Source: Candidatus Marivariicella framensis (GTDB lineage Bacteria > Bacteroidota > Bacteroidia > Flavobacteriales > Flavobacteriaceae). From it: DNA of 37,042 nucleotides. The position numbers and the translations under genes are program-made. Shown here one piece after another: positions 9,852 through 18,268 of this stretch. Each line of letters opens with the position of its first letter. Within the stretch, counting starts at the first letter, position 1. The notes beneath the pieces were generated by a model. The model ran no database searches. It saw only the letters and a list, made by a program, of their open reading frames with translations, and had not been told where the DNA came from. Location: the NCBI GenBank assembly GCA_905182735.1, contig CAJJCT010000030.1, forward strand, positions 1 to 37,042. The letters run 5' to 3'.

Positions 9852-12800
9852 TATTCTTTTATTTTTAAAATGGACAACTTATCGTTATTTTTTAATGAGA
9901 TAAGGTATTCTTGATTGGATAGTTCATGATTAAAGAGTGCTATATTCTTAACATTTCCAGTAAGAAACAGGCTAGTTTCTTTAATCATTTTGAAACTATA
10001 ATTATCCCTCCCATTTGAAATTAATACAAGGCCTGTTCCTCCATCTAATCTTGGAGTTTCCGCCTCTGTATTATATATGTTACCTGCCAAAATCGCGTCT
10101 TCGTAACCATCTCCGTTAAAGTCTTTGAAATCAGAGGAAAGTAGCGGAAATATTTGAGCAAATTCTGGCAGGTAATTCATTTTAAACTTCCCCTCTCCTT
10201 GATTTATCAATAGTATGGATCGAAATTCAGTTGCTTCTAAATAATAACTTGATGCAATTTTTTCTCCATAAATATCTTTTAAAGATGCTTCAGCGAAACT
10301 TTCATAAGTTTTAAACTTATTAGCTATAAAAGGCATTTGCTGAGAGGAGCATTCACGCCCTCTTAACGGCACGTCTTTTCCTTTATAATCATAACTCAAC
10401 ACAATATCTAGATTACCGTTTTTATCAAAATCATCAGCAAACATTTTAAGTGGGTTTTCTTTACTGGCACGGTATTTACTATTCTCCCCCAAATTGCCAA
10501 TAATATAATCTTTTAACCCATCATTATTAATATCAGTTTCACCAACAGTAAACCACCATCCATAAAGTTCATTAAGGCCACTTTCCTTTGAAATATCTTT
10601 GAACACACCTTCATGATTTTTAAATAACCCAATGTGAGTCCATTCACCAACCACAATAAAATCCTCCCAACCATCGTTGTCGAAATCGGTAGCAATAACT
10701 TTATTAATTATACCAAATTTGGATAAACCTTTAGCTACTTCTGTAGTCACATCTTTTAATTTTCCTGCCTCATTTTTAAAAATAAATGAGGACCCAGATA
10801 TAGGAAAATTCTGAGGCACAATCCTGCTGGTTACAATTAAATCCTTATTGCCATCCTTGTTGTAGTCTATTACTGCAACAGACTTTCCGCTAAAACGTTT
10901 GTCATTAAGTATAGCTTCAGAAGAGTTTGTGAGTTGCCCTTTTCCATCATTTAAATAAAGTCTATCTATATATTGTTTAGAATTTGATTTAAATGAATTT
11001 CCTCCACTAACTACATAAATATCATTATCATGATCATTATCAAAGTCAAATATAACGGCTTCCATGTCTTCATATTCATTATCCTCTATTAAAACCGATT
11101 GAGGAATATTAGTAAAACCGTTGTGTGTTTGAAAATAAATTTGTCCCGCTTGCCCACTGGCTCCTCCAATGAAAATATCTTCTTTACCATCTCCATTTAA
11201 ATCTCCTTTTGCCAAAGAGGGTCCAAGAGTAGATTGCTTATAGGGAAGTAGCACTTCTTTATTAAAATCATTATAAACATTTTCAACATGTTTATACGTC
11301 AAATGAATACTTTCGGCATCTATATTTTCGAAAAGAGAAAGTGTATTATTCTTGTTCTTTTTAATTTTTAAATTGGCTTTACTTTCTTTAAAATCAAGTA
11401 TTTGGTTCGTCTTAACTTTATAACGCTCTTCAAAAACACCAGAGAGCCAATCTACACGAACAGTATCTATTGTTTCATAATCTCCAACTCCAAAATGAGC
11501 ACTATTTTCACAGGCCGATAAATAACCTCTAACTCTCTTGATTTTTTCTGTTTGTTGTTTTCCTCCATATTTTAATGTCACTTTAGCAAATGCTTCTGAA
11601 GAAAACCCCTGTGTATTAATTTTAATGAAATGACCTAGCTCTTTTTCTACAGAAAGATTTTTAAATAGAAAAGCCTCGTTATCAATATTATTGATTACCA
11701 ATTCTAAATCACCATCGTTATCTAAATCACCATAGGCAGCTCCATTAGAAAAAGAAGCTTCATTGAATCCCCATTTTTTAGAAGTCTCTTTAAAACTGAG
11801 TGAACCCTTATTCTCAAAAGCAATATTGATTGATTTTTCTGATGGCATGGAGTCATACAATTGTTTTTTTAAACTCAACGGAAATTTTTTTGGGTATTTA
11901 TTTTCTGCTTTTTTTACTAATTTCAAAAAATCATTATCTGTACCATATTTTCTATATCCATTGGTCACAAAAACATCCCGATCTCCATCGTTATCAAAAT
12001 CTGCTAGAAGCCCGGCCCAACTCCAATCTGTCTTGGCCAACCCTGAAAGATGTGCCACGTTGACAAATTTATTATTACCATTACTAAGCTGTAGAGAATT
12101 ATACATATACTGATGTTGGTAATTAAGTTTACTGACCATTAAATCAAAAAGTTTTGTATTCATGGAAGGCATTAGTGTTTTGGATCTAATGTGATCTTGA
12201 GAAGCCATATCTAATCCAAAAATATCTTCGTTACCATCATTATTGATATCAGCCATATCAACACCCATCCCATAAAAAGAAGTATGGTTTGTGTATTTTT
12301 TTATTTCATCAAGAAATGTTCCGTTTTGCTGATTAATATATAGCGCATCGGGGATATAATAGTCATTGGAAATATAGATATCCAACCAACCATCATTATT
12401 AATATCATTAGCCATAAGACCTAGTCCAAAGGTGGGATAGAGCAAGCCTGCCTTTTTAGTTACATCATGAAATTTTTCTTTTTCATTCTGGTATAAACGT
12501 GAGGTTGTATGTGGAAGAATAGAAGGGTCTTCTTTTAAGTATTTATGAAAAACTTGTGGTTGTATTCCGTAAAGTGGATTTTCATTCATCACCAAACAAT
12601 CCAAATCTCCATCATTATCATAGTCAAAAAAGACCGATTGTGTACTAATTCCAGTATCATTTAGTCCGTAAATTTCTGCACTTTCCTTAAAGGTTGAGTT
12701 TTTCTGGTTAATATATAAGGAATTTTTTCTATTTGTGCCTAATGGTCCACCTTGAGATACATAAATATCCAACCAACCATCATTATTTACATCAGCAAAA

Positions 12801-13165
12801 GTAACGCCACTAGCCCAGTTTTTATTGATATTTATACCAGCTGTTTTGGAAATGTCTTTAAACTTGAGATCTCCTTTATTAATATATAATTTATTTGAAA
12901 CCTGATTACCACAAAAGAAGATATCTAGTAAACCATCATTATTTAAGTCTGCAATACCTACACCTGCACCATTATAGAAATAATCGTAATCGAAGAGACT
13001 TTGTCCATTCTCCAAATCAACTTTAATACTATTAGTAAAAGTTATGTTACTATAAGATGAAGTAACCTTTTGAAATAAAGATAAATCCTCCAAGTCAATA
13101 ATTTCGCTCTTCTTACTCATGCAAGAAGTTAAAAGTAATATGAAAAGGCACAATTTTCCCCACAT
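9851..13165 (-). CDS. Giant FG-GAP/VCBS-repeat lipoprotein with ASPIC/UnbV domain (CRTAC1-like), probable surface glycan-binding protein
   Basis: 1104 residues with lipobox LLTSC (Cys15). At least fourteen Ca-binding-type D-x-[ND]-x-D/N-G-x-x-D/E repeats are visible (for example DLNNDGLLD at 73-81, DVNNDGWLD, DYDNDGDLD, DLNGDGKED, DFNGDGYED), forming two beta-propeller-like blocks, about 60-500 and 630-1090. Between them at about 508-592 lies an ASPIC/UnbV-type domain ending in VDWLSG...QILDFKES. The gene follows susD by 130 bp with a strong stem-loop between them and overlaps the next gene by one base. In classical Sus loci this slot encodes outer-membrane glycan-binding lipoproteins (SusE/F), so a role in surface binding of the polysaccharide is the best inference. 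An enzymatic role cannot be excluded because propeller folds also occur in lyases and hydrolases. Confidence 0.88.
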   Translation of the reverse strand: MWGKLCLFILLLTSCMSKKSEIIDLEDLSLFQKVTSSYSNITFTNSIKVDLENGQSLFDYDYFYNGAGVGIADLNNDGLLDIFFCGNQVSNKLYINKGDLKFKDISKTAGININKNWASGVTFADVNNDGWLDIYVSQGGPLGTNRKNSLYINQKNSTFKESAEIYGLNDTGISTQSVFFDYDNDGDLDCLVMNENPLYGIQPQVFHKYLKEDPSILPHTTSRLYQNEKEKFHDVTKKAGLLYPTFGLGLMANDINNDGWLDIYISNDYYIPDALYINQQNGTFLDEIKKYTNHTSFYGMGVDMADINNDGNEDIFGLDMASQDHIRSKTLMPSMNTKLFDLMVSKLNYQHQYMYNSLQLSNGNNKFVNVAHLSGLAKTDWSWAGLLADFDNDGDRDVFVTNGYRKYGTDNDFLKLVKKAENKYPKKFPLSLKKQLYDSMPSEKSINIAFENKGSLSFKETSKKWGFNEASFSNGAAYGDLDNDGDLELVINNIDNEAFLFKNLSVEKELGHFIKINTQGFSSEAFAKVTLKYGGKQQTEKIKRVRGYLSACENSAHFGVGDYETIDTVRVDWLSGVFEERYKVKTNQILDFKESKANLKIKKNKNNTLSLFENIDAESIHLTYKHVENVYNDFNKEVLLPYKQSTLGPSLAKGDLNGDGKEDIFIGGASGQAGQIYFQTHNGFTNIPQSVLIEDNEYEDMEAVIFDFDNDHDNDIYVVSGGNSFKSNSKQYIDRLYLNDGKGQLTNSSEAILNDKRFSGKSVAVIDYNKDGNKDLIVTSRIVPQNFPISGSSFIFKNEAGKLKDVTTEVAKGLSKFGIINKVIATDFDNDGWEDFIVVGEWTHIGLFKNHEGVFKDISKESGLNELYGWWFTVGETDINNDGLKDYIIGNLGENSKYRASKENPLKMFADDFDKNGNLDIVLSYDYKGKDVPLRGRECSSQQMPFIANKFKTYESFAEASLKDIYGEKIASSYYLEATEFRSILLINQGEGKFKMNYLPEFAQIFPLLSSDFKDFNGDGYEDAILAGNIYNTEAETPRLDGGTGLVLISNGRDNYSFKMIKETSLFLTGNVKNIALFNHELSNQEYLISLKNNDKLSILKIKE

Positions 13166-13203
13166 AGCTGTAATGAAGTTATTTCCAAAATATAATATAA
13201 GTA

Positions 13204-13250
13204 TAAAAGCTGTTATCTTTAATTTTTAATTTAAAAATGAACAGCTTTTA
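13204..13250 (-). promoter_or_regulatory. 11-bp perfect stem-loop between susD and the FG-GAP gene
   Basis: The arms TAAAAGCTGTT (13204-13214) and AACAGCTTTTA (13240-13250) are perfect inverted repeats around a 25-nt AT-rich loop. The structure lies 46 bp after the susD stop and about 40 bp before the next start. No pure T-run follows in the direction of transcription, so a leaky terminator, processing site or 3' end stabiliser that lowers downstream expression relative to susCD is more likely than full termination. Confidence 0.6.
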
Positions 13251-13295
13251 TTACAAAAAAACCAAACAACCACTTAAAATTTTATAAACATATTT

Positions 13296-14834
13296 TTAAT
13301 ATCCCGGGTTTTGTGTTACGACACCATTTGCAACATCTATTTCCGTTTGAGGAATAGGGTAAATTAAACTGTGTGCATCCACATTTGGCACCCCACCACC
13401 ATATAGAACACCACTATATTCAGCTACCATGTGCGCATTGATAATTGTTAAAGCTTCAGAATCTGGTAATCGTATTAAATCCATCCATCTATGACCTTCA
13501 AAAACAAATTCTCGCCTTCTTTCTAACATTAATTTTTCTGAAAAAGTTCCAGGAGAAGCCGCACTAATATCTATGGCAGAATCTAAAGTACCAGAGTCTT
13601 GGCCAAAAGCTCTTCTTCTCACCTGGTTAATTAATTCATAAGACGCCGCATTTTCTCCGTCTGCCTCAGCTTTCATTAACAATACATCTGCATATCTTAA
13701 AACTACCAAGTTGATATTACTTCCACTACCAGCAGCAGCTAAATCAATAAACTTACTAATATAGGTTTCCATATTACCATTATTATCCCAAGAACTATAA
13801 GATGCGGCTGCTCTTAAATCACCAACTTCATACATGTTTGTCACATCTATAGTTGGAGCACAAGGTAATATTCCAGCAAATCCACCAGCCGATATACCAA
13901 GACGAGATGCTTCACTAGAAGGAATAAATAAATTATTTAAACCCAGACCAGTTTGGTTTGAGGGATTGAAAGTTATCTCAAAAACAGACTCTGCACTATT
14001 GTCATTACCTGCAGCATGTATATCGGCGTAATTAGCTAACAAACTATACTTTCCTATTACATTTTGCAATGTCGATGATGCTTCAGCCTTATTGCCTTTT
14101 TGTAATTGCACCTTTGCTAATAAGGTTTGAGCAGCGAATTTGGTTACTCTCCCGACTTCATTAAACGCACCCCCAGTATAACTATCTGGAAGTGAACTAA
14201 TAGCTGCATTTAAATCGGATACAATAGCCGCATATACATCGGCTATACTACTTCTAGGCAGATTCGCATTATTAAAATCGGTAGTTGGGTCCAACCTTAA
14301 CGGAACTTCACCATACATTGTCACCAATGTGAAATATGCCATGGCTCTTATGAACTTTGTTTCACCTATTGACCTATTTATCAAACCCTCTTCTACACTA
14401 TTATCAAAAGGAATACTTGGTGCTCGGGCAAGAACAGTATTCGCATTATTGATTAAAATATAGTTTTTAACCCATGCATCAACCAATAACAAATTACCAG
14501 TAGTTTCTTCAAACGTATCTGTTTCAACCCTTTCTTTTTGATCTGCTCCGTTATTCTTTACATTATCAGAACGAGTTTCTTGCAAATTATAAAAATTTAA
14601 GCCTCCATAAATTCCTCTTTGGGAAGCATATACACCATTTACGGCAAATACTAATTCATCTGAATTTGAAAAAAATGCTCCAGTATCTATTCTGTCCTCT
14701 GGGGCTACTTCTATGAAATCAACACTACATGATGACGTTGAAATTAACAACACACTGCAGCAAAGCATTATTATTTGAGATTTAAAAAAATCTTGTTTTA
14801 AAAGATCTATTAAATTATATCTATTTATTTTCAT
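13296..14834 (-). CDS. susD: SusD/RagB-family outer-membrane glycan-binding lipoprotein
   Basis: 512 residues. A signal with lipobox STSSC (Cys36) is followed by the SusD start pattern VDFIEVAPEDRIDTGAFF, then FVNGVYASQR-like helices and the C-terminal ERRREFVFEGHRWMDLIRL block that is diagnostic of SusD/RagB proteins, ending with PIPQTEIDVANGVVTQNPGY. The family forms the lid on SusC and captures oligosaccharides at the cell surface. The start chosen gives about 22 residues before the hydrophobic core; Met23 (MLCCSVLLISTSSC) is a possible alternative start. The gene begins 4 bp after the susC stop. The glycan cannot be predicted from sequence alone, but the surrounding fucose and sulfatase genes point to a sulfated deoxyhexose polymer. 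Confidence 0.96.
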   Translation of the reverse strand: MKINRYNLIDLLKQDFFKSQIIMLCCSVLLISTSSCSVDFIEVAPEDRIDTGAFFSNSDELVFAVNGVYASQRGIYGGLNFYNLQETRSDNVKNNGADQKERVETDTFEETTGNLLLVDAWVKNYILINNANTVLARAPSIPFDNSVEEGLINRSIGETKFIRAMAYFTLVTMYGEVPLRLDPTTDFNNANLPRSSIADVYAAIVSDLNAAISSLPDSYTGGAFNEVGRVTKFAAQTLLAKVQLQKGNKAEASSTLQNVIGKYSLLANYADIHAAGNDNSAESVFEITFNPSNQTGLGLNNLFIPSSEASRLGISAGGFAGILPCAPTIDVTNMYEVGDLRAAASYSSWDNNGNMETYISKFIDLAAAGSGSNINLVVLRYADVLLMKAEADGENAASYELINQVRRRAFGQDSGTLDSAIDISAASPGTFSEKLMLERRREFVFEGHRWMDLIRLPDSEALTIINAHMVAEYSGVLYGGGVPNVDAHSLIYPIPQTEIDVANGVVTQNPGY

Positions 14835-14838
14835 TTTA

Positions 14839-17800
14839 TTAAAAGTTTAAATTAATTCCTAAAGTCCATGTTCTTGGCATTGGTAAACCAGGAGGGCTAT
14901 TTAACCCTAATTCTCTACCATCTGTAACCGAACCAATTTGTGATCCTCCAATTAAGGCTGGACCTCCACCAGACGCCCTACGTGCTTCTGGATTACCACC
15001 AACAAAATTGGTAAATGTATGTAGATTCTCTACTGAAGAATATATTCTAGCACTTGATAAACCTAATTTGTCAGAAAAAGTACTTGGCACGTAATAATTA
15101 AGTGTGAGATTTCTAATTCTCATGTAATCTGTTTTGACTGATCCAGCACTTGAAACAGGACCTGACGCTGTGTCAAATCCTCCAGCGGCTGGGGTAACTC
15201 CATTTCCTGGGTTAGCCTCGTCTATATATCTGCCATCATACCAAAATTCTTTAGATAAATTTGTCTGTCTGAAAGGTGCTGCTAACTGAATCTGAAAGAA
15301 GTCATATACCCACGCTCCTGATTGGCCATTAAGTAAAGCACTCAATTCCCAATTCTTATATCTTACATTGGTATTAATTCCATATATTATATCTACGTTA
15401 GTATCTCCTACCAACTGCCCATCAGCTCCTAAAAAATTACTAATTGCACCATCTCCGTCAACATCTTCATAAATATAAGCCCCAGGGGTCTGCAATGGTT
15501 GCCCAGTTTGATCATCACCAACTCTAGCAATTTTTATAATTTTTGGTCCTCTAATTTGTTGTAGTTCACCGCCAACAACTCTTCTTAAGGCGCCAAAAAA
15601 GTTTTGTATTTCATCATCTCCTCCTAAGTCAAGGATCTCCTGATCGTTAGTTGTGATATTACCACCTAACGTCCACCCCCAATCCTCTGTGTTAATTAGT
15701 TCAGTGTTTAATGCAATTTCTACACCTTTATTTCTCATACTACCAATATTGGTTAGAAAAGAAGAATAACCAGATGAAGGAACAATACTTTTAGTTAATA
15801 ATAAACTTGTAGTCTCATTATTAAAGTAATCAAATACAAGATTGAGGCGATTGTCAAATAAGTCTAAATCTAATCCAATATCTAATTGTGTTGAAGTTTC
15901 CCATGTTAAACCTCTATTCCCTGGGTTTCCTAAACTTGTCCCAAAAACAGCACTACCTCCGAAAGCATGCTGCACAGTCCCAAAAGTTGATCTTGAGGCA
16001 AAAGGAGGTATAGCATTACTTCCTGTAGTACCATAAGAAGCTCTTAATTTTCCATTATTTAATAAATTTAGTCCTTGAAAAAAAGATTCTTCAGAAAATC
16101 GCCATCCTAAAGCAGCCGACCCAAAGGTCTGGAATCTATCATCTTCCCCAAAAACGGAACTTCCGTCTGTTCTTACCGTTGCGGTTAATAAATATTTTTC
16201 TTTAAAAGCATAATTAACTCGCCCTAAATAGGATATTAAAGAACTTTCAGTTTTACTATTTGACCCGGATCTGTTGTCCGGATTTCCGATATCCACGTTT
16301 CGTACACCTGGCACTTTTAATTCTGAGGTATTTGCACTAACGCTTTCAAATACATTATTTTGCAATGTATATCCTCCCAAGACATCAAAAGAATGATCGC
16401 CTAAGGCTTTCTTGTAATTAATAGTATTTTCATTCAACCAGCTTAAGCTTTGATTTTGACCAGTACTATATGAAGATACGGGAGACAATGCAATTGGCAC
16501 AGTTTGCCCTACTGTTGGCAAGTAATACGTTTCACTTTTGTTAGTTCCTATATTTGCAGAAAATGAAGACTTAAAATTTAGCCCCTCAATTATCTCATAG
16601 TCTACATGCATACCTGCTAAAAGTGTAAATATGGATTGATCAAAGTCCCAGTTCCCCATGGTTTCCATTGGATTACCTACAGGAAGCGATCCTGGTAAAT
16701 CGGAATTCATAGCAAAAGTACCATTCGCCCTTCTTATTGGTAAGATTGGAGCTAACATAAGGGACTGTGCATATAAAGATGCCCAGTCACTATCATCGGT
16801 GCCTGGACTGTTTCTTCCAAGAGTCGTAAAGTTTGGCGCAATGTTTATTCCTATAGTCACCCTGTCTGAAGCTTTATAATTTACTTTAGCCCTGGCGGAA
16901 TATTTCTTTTGTGTTTCTCCTATTACAATTCCTTCTTGATCAAGATAATTCCCTGATATCAAGTAAGTCGTTTTTTCATTACCACCAGACGCTGACAGTG
17001 CATAATTTTGGAACTGTCCATTTCTAAAAATCAAATCTTGCCAATCTGTATCTGTTACCCCATCCCAATTATCTGAGATAAAAGCAGGGATTGTACCTCC
17101 ATTTCTTTCCTTGTGAAACTGCACATATTCTTGTGAATTTAACACTGTCTGACGAGCACTTTTTGGTGCTGATGCTGAACCATTAGTTACTGTTAAATTT
17201 AAGGTTGATTCTCCTGGTTTTCCAGTCTTTGTGGTTATTATAATCACACCGTTTGCCCCTCTAGATCCATAAATAGCAGTTGACGACGCATCTTTAAGAA
17301 CATCGACAGATTGGATATCTGCGGGATTGATTGCTTGAGCGTTTCTTTGGTCAGTTGGAAATCCATCTACGACCCATAATGGCTGAGTACCTGCAGTGAT
17401 TGATCCAAGCCCTCTAATGGAAACCGTACTCAATTCACCTGGAGAAGATGCTCTTTGAGCAAGATTAATCCCTGGCATCATACCCTGCATAGCTTCCTCT
17501 ACTGACCCTATAGGCCTTGAAACTATCTGTGACGCACTGATAGAAGCAATTGAGCCCGTTACATCCTTTCTCTTCTGTGTACCATAACCAGTAACCACAA
17601 CTTCTTCTAAATCTGCATTAGAAACTAATGCTATATTTATCTGATCCTGTCCTGAGACAGTAACTTCCTGGGAGTTAAACCCAACAAATGATATTACGAG
17701 AACATCTCCTGAATCAGCTGCGATGGTAAAATTTCCATCAAAATCAGTGATTGTACCAGTATCGGTTCCTTTTAATATAACTGTTGCTCCGGGTAATGGC

Positions 17801-17889
17801 CCGTCTTCACTTGAAACATTACCTTGTTGTTGAGCAGATAAAGTTCCAAATAAAAAAAGACAGATAAAAAGGTTAATTATATTTTTCAT
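14839..17889 (-). CDS. susC: SusC/RagA-family TonB-dependent outer-membrane transporter
   Basis: 1016 residues. A signal peptide (cleavage near LSA-QQ, about 19) precedes a carboxypeptidase-regulatory-like beta domain (about 22-90, PLPGATVILKGTDTGT), the SusC linker EEVVVTGYG (95-103), a plug domain (about 108-220, with ANGVIIITTKTG) and a long C-terminal beta-barrel that ends in the aromatic NLNF expected for outer-membrane insertion. Import of oligosaccharides is TonB-driven and uses the partner SusD encoded 4 bp downstream. Length is normal for the family. It is the first gene of the polysaccharide operon and is separated from the upstream sugar kinase gene by a 379-bp control region, so it probably has its own promoter. 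Confidence 0.97.
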   Translation of the reverse strand: MKNIINLFICLFLFGTLSAQQQGNVSSEDGPLPGATVILKGTDTGTITDFDGNFTIAADSGDVLVISFVGFNSQEVTVSGQDQINIALVSNADLEEVVVTGYGTQKRKDVTGSIASISASQIVSRPIGSVEEAMQGMMPGINLAQRASSPGELSTVSIRGLGSITAGTQPLWVVDGFPTDQRNAQAINPADIQSVDVLKDASSTAIYGSRGANGVIIITTKTGKPGESTLNLTVTNGSASAPKSARQTVLNSQEYVQFHKERNGGTIPAFISDNWDGVTDTDWQDLIFRNGQFQNYALSASGGNEKTTYLISGNYLDQEGIVIGETQKKYSARAKVNYKASDRVTIGINIAPNFTTLGRNSPGTDDSDWASLYAQSLMLAPILPIRRANGTFAMNSDLPGSLPVGNPMETMGNWDFDQSIFTLLAGMHVDYEIIEGLNFKSSFSANIGTNKSETYYLPTVGQTVPIALSPVSSYSTGQNQSLSWLNENTINYKKALGDHSFDVLGGYTLQNNVFESVSANTSELKVPGVRNVDIGNPDNRSGSNSKTESSLISYLGRVNYAFKEKYLLTATVRTDGSSVFGEDDRFQTFGSAALGWRFSEESFFQGLNLLNNGKLRASYGTTGSNAIPPFASRSTFGTVQHAFGGSAVFGTSLGNPGNRGLTWETSTQLDIGLDLDLFDNRLNLVFDYFNNETTSLLLTKSIVPSSGYSSFLTNIGSMRNKGVEIALNTELINTEDWGWTLGGNITTNDQEILDLGGDDEIQNFFGALRRVVGGELQQIRGPKIIKIARVGDDQTGQPLQTPGAYIYEDVDGDGAISNFLGADGQLVGDTNVDIIYGINTNVRYKNWELSALLNGQSGAWVYDFFQIQLAAPFRQTNLSKEFWYDGRYIDEANPGNGVTPAAGGFDTASGPVSSAGSVKTDYMRIRNLTLNYYVPSTFSDKLGLSSARIYSSVENLHTFTNFVGGNPEARRASGGGPALIGGSQIGSVTDGRELGLNSPPGLPMPRTWTLGINLNF

Positions 17890-17985
17890 ATGAACTTAAA
17901 ATTTTGAATTAAAAAGTATTTTATATTATATCATTAAAGATAAAGAAGAAAAGAGTGTCTTGTGAATATATAAAAACATCTATTA

Positions 17986-18005
17986 TGTGTCTATTTCCAA
18001 CATTT
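17986..18005. repeat. 20-bp direct repeat, copy 1 (near susC)
   Basis: TGTGTCTATTTCCAACATTT, starting about 97 bp before the susC start. It matches copy 2 at 18216-18235 at 18 of 20 positions, in the same orientation. It is probably an operator for a locus regulator; the adjacent AraC-family protein is a candidate because such proteins often bind distant direct repeats. Confidence 0.6.
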
Positions 18006-18033
18006 GACTCATTATTGCTTATAAAGACTCTAT

Positions 18034-18052
18034 AAGCGTTTTACACACGCTT
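18034..18052. promoter_or_regulatory. Interrupted palindrome in the susC control region
   Basis: AAGCGT (18034-18039) and ACGCTT (18047-18052) are inverted repeats around a 7-nt spacer. In a stretch that is otherwise nearly all A and T, these GC-containing arms stand out. It could be a dimeric repressor or activator site, or a small RNA hairpin in a long 5' leader. Confidence 0.4.
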
Positions 18053-18215
18053 TTAAATATGATTTTATTTTTTAATATCTGTAATCGTTTAGTTTAAAAC
18101 AATTTAAAAAGATATTATAATTATAATTATGATTATAATGTTTAATTATATACATAGAATTAAGGATAATAATCAAGAAATTAGCTCTGATTAAAATATT
18201 TAAAATAAACAATAT

Positions 18216-18235
18216 TGTGTCTATTTATAACATTT
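18216..18235. repeat. 20-bp direct repeat, copy 2 (distal)
   Basis: TGTGTCTATTTATAACATTT, 230 bp from copy 1 and just beyond the 3' end of the sugar kinase gene. It differs from copy 1 at two adjacent positions only (TA for CC). Confidence 0.6.
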
Positions 18236-18268
18236 AAATCGAAAGTAATACTTAGTTTAGAAAAAGTA

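Larger units (their letters stand above)
17890..18268 (-). promoter_or_regulatory. 379-bp gene-free control region upstream of susC
   Basis: No plausible gene is present. The region is extremely AT-rich and holds a 20-bp direct repeat (17986-18005 and 18216-18235), a GC-bearing interrupted palindrome (18034-18052) and a run of alternating TAAT/ATTA sequence near 18116-18152. I did not find a clean TAnnTTTG box facing susC. The layout suggests a regulated promoter for the susC operon. Confidence 0.6.

Noticed and set aside
9851-13165. Calling the FG-GAP/ASPIC protein an integrin or a calcium-binding toxin
   Set aside because: The repeats are common in Bacteroidota lipoproteins, and the susCD context fits glycan binding better.
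17890-18268. A small gene or sRNA in the susC control region
   Set aside because: No frame with coding character and no clear promoter-terminator pair could be seen; repeats and a palindrome explain the visible structure better.
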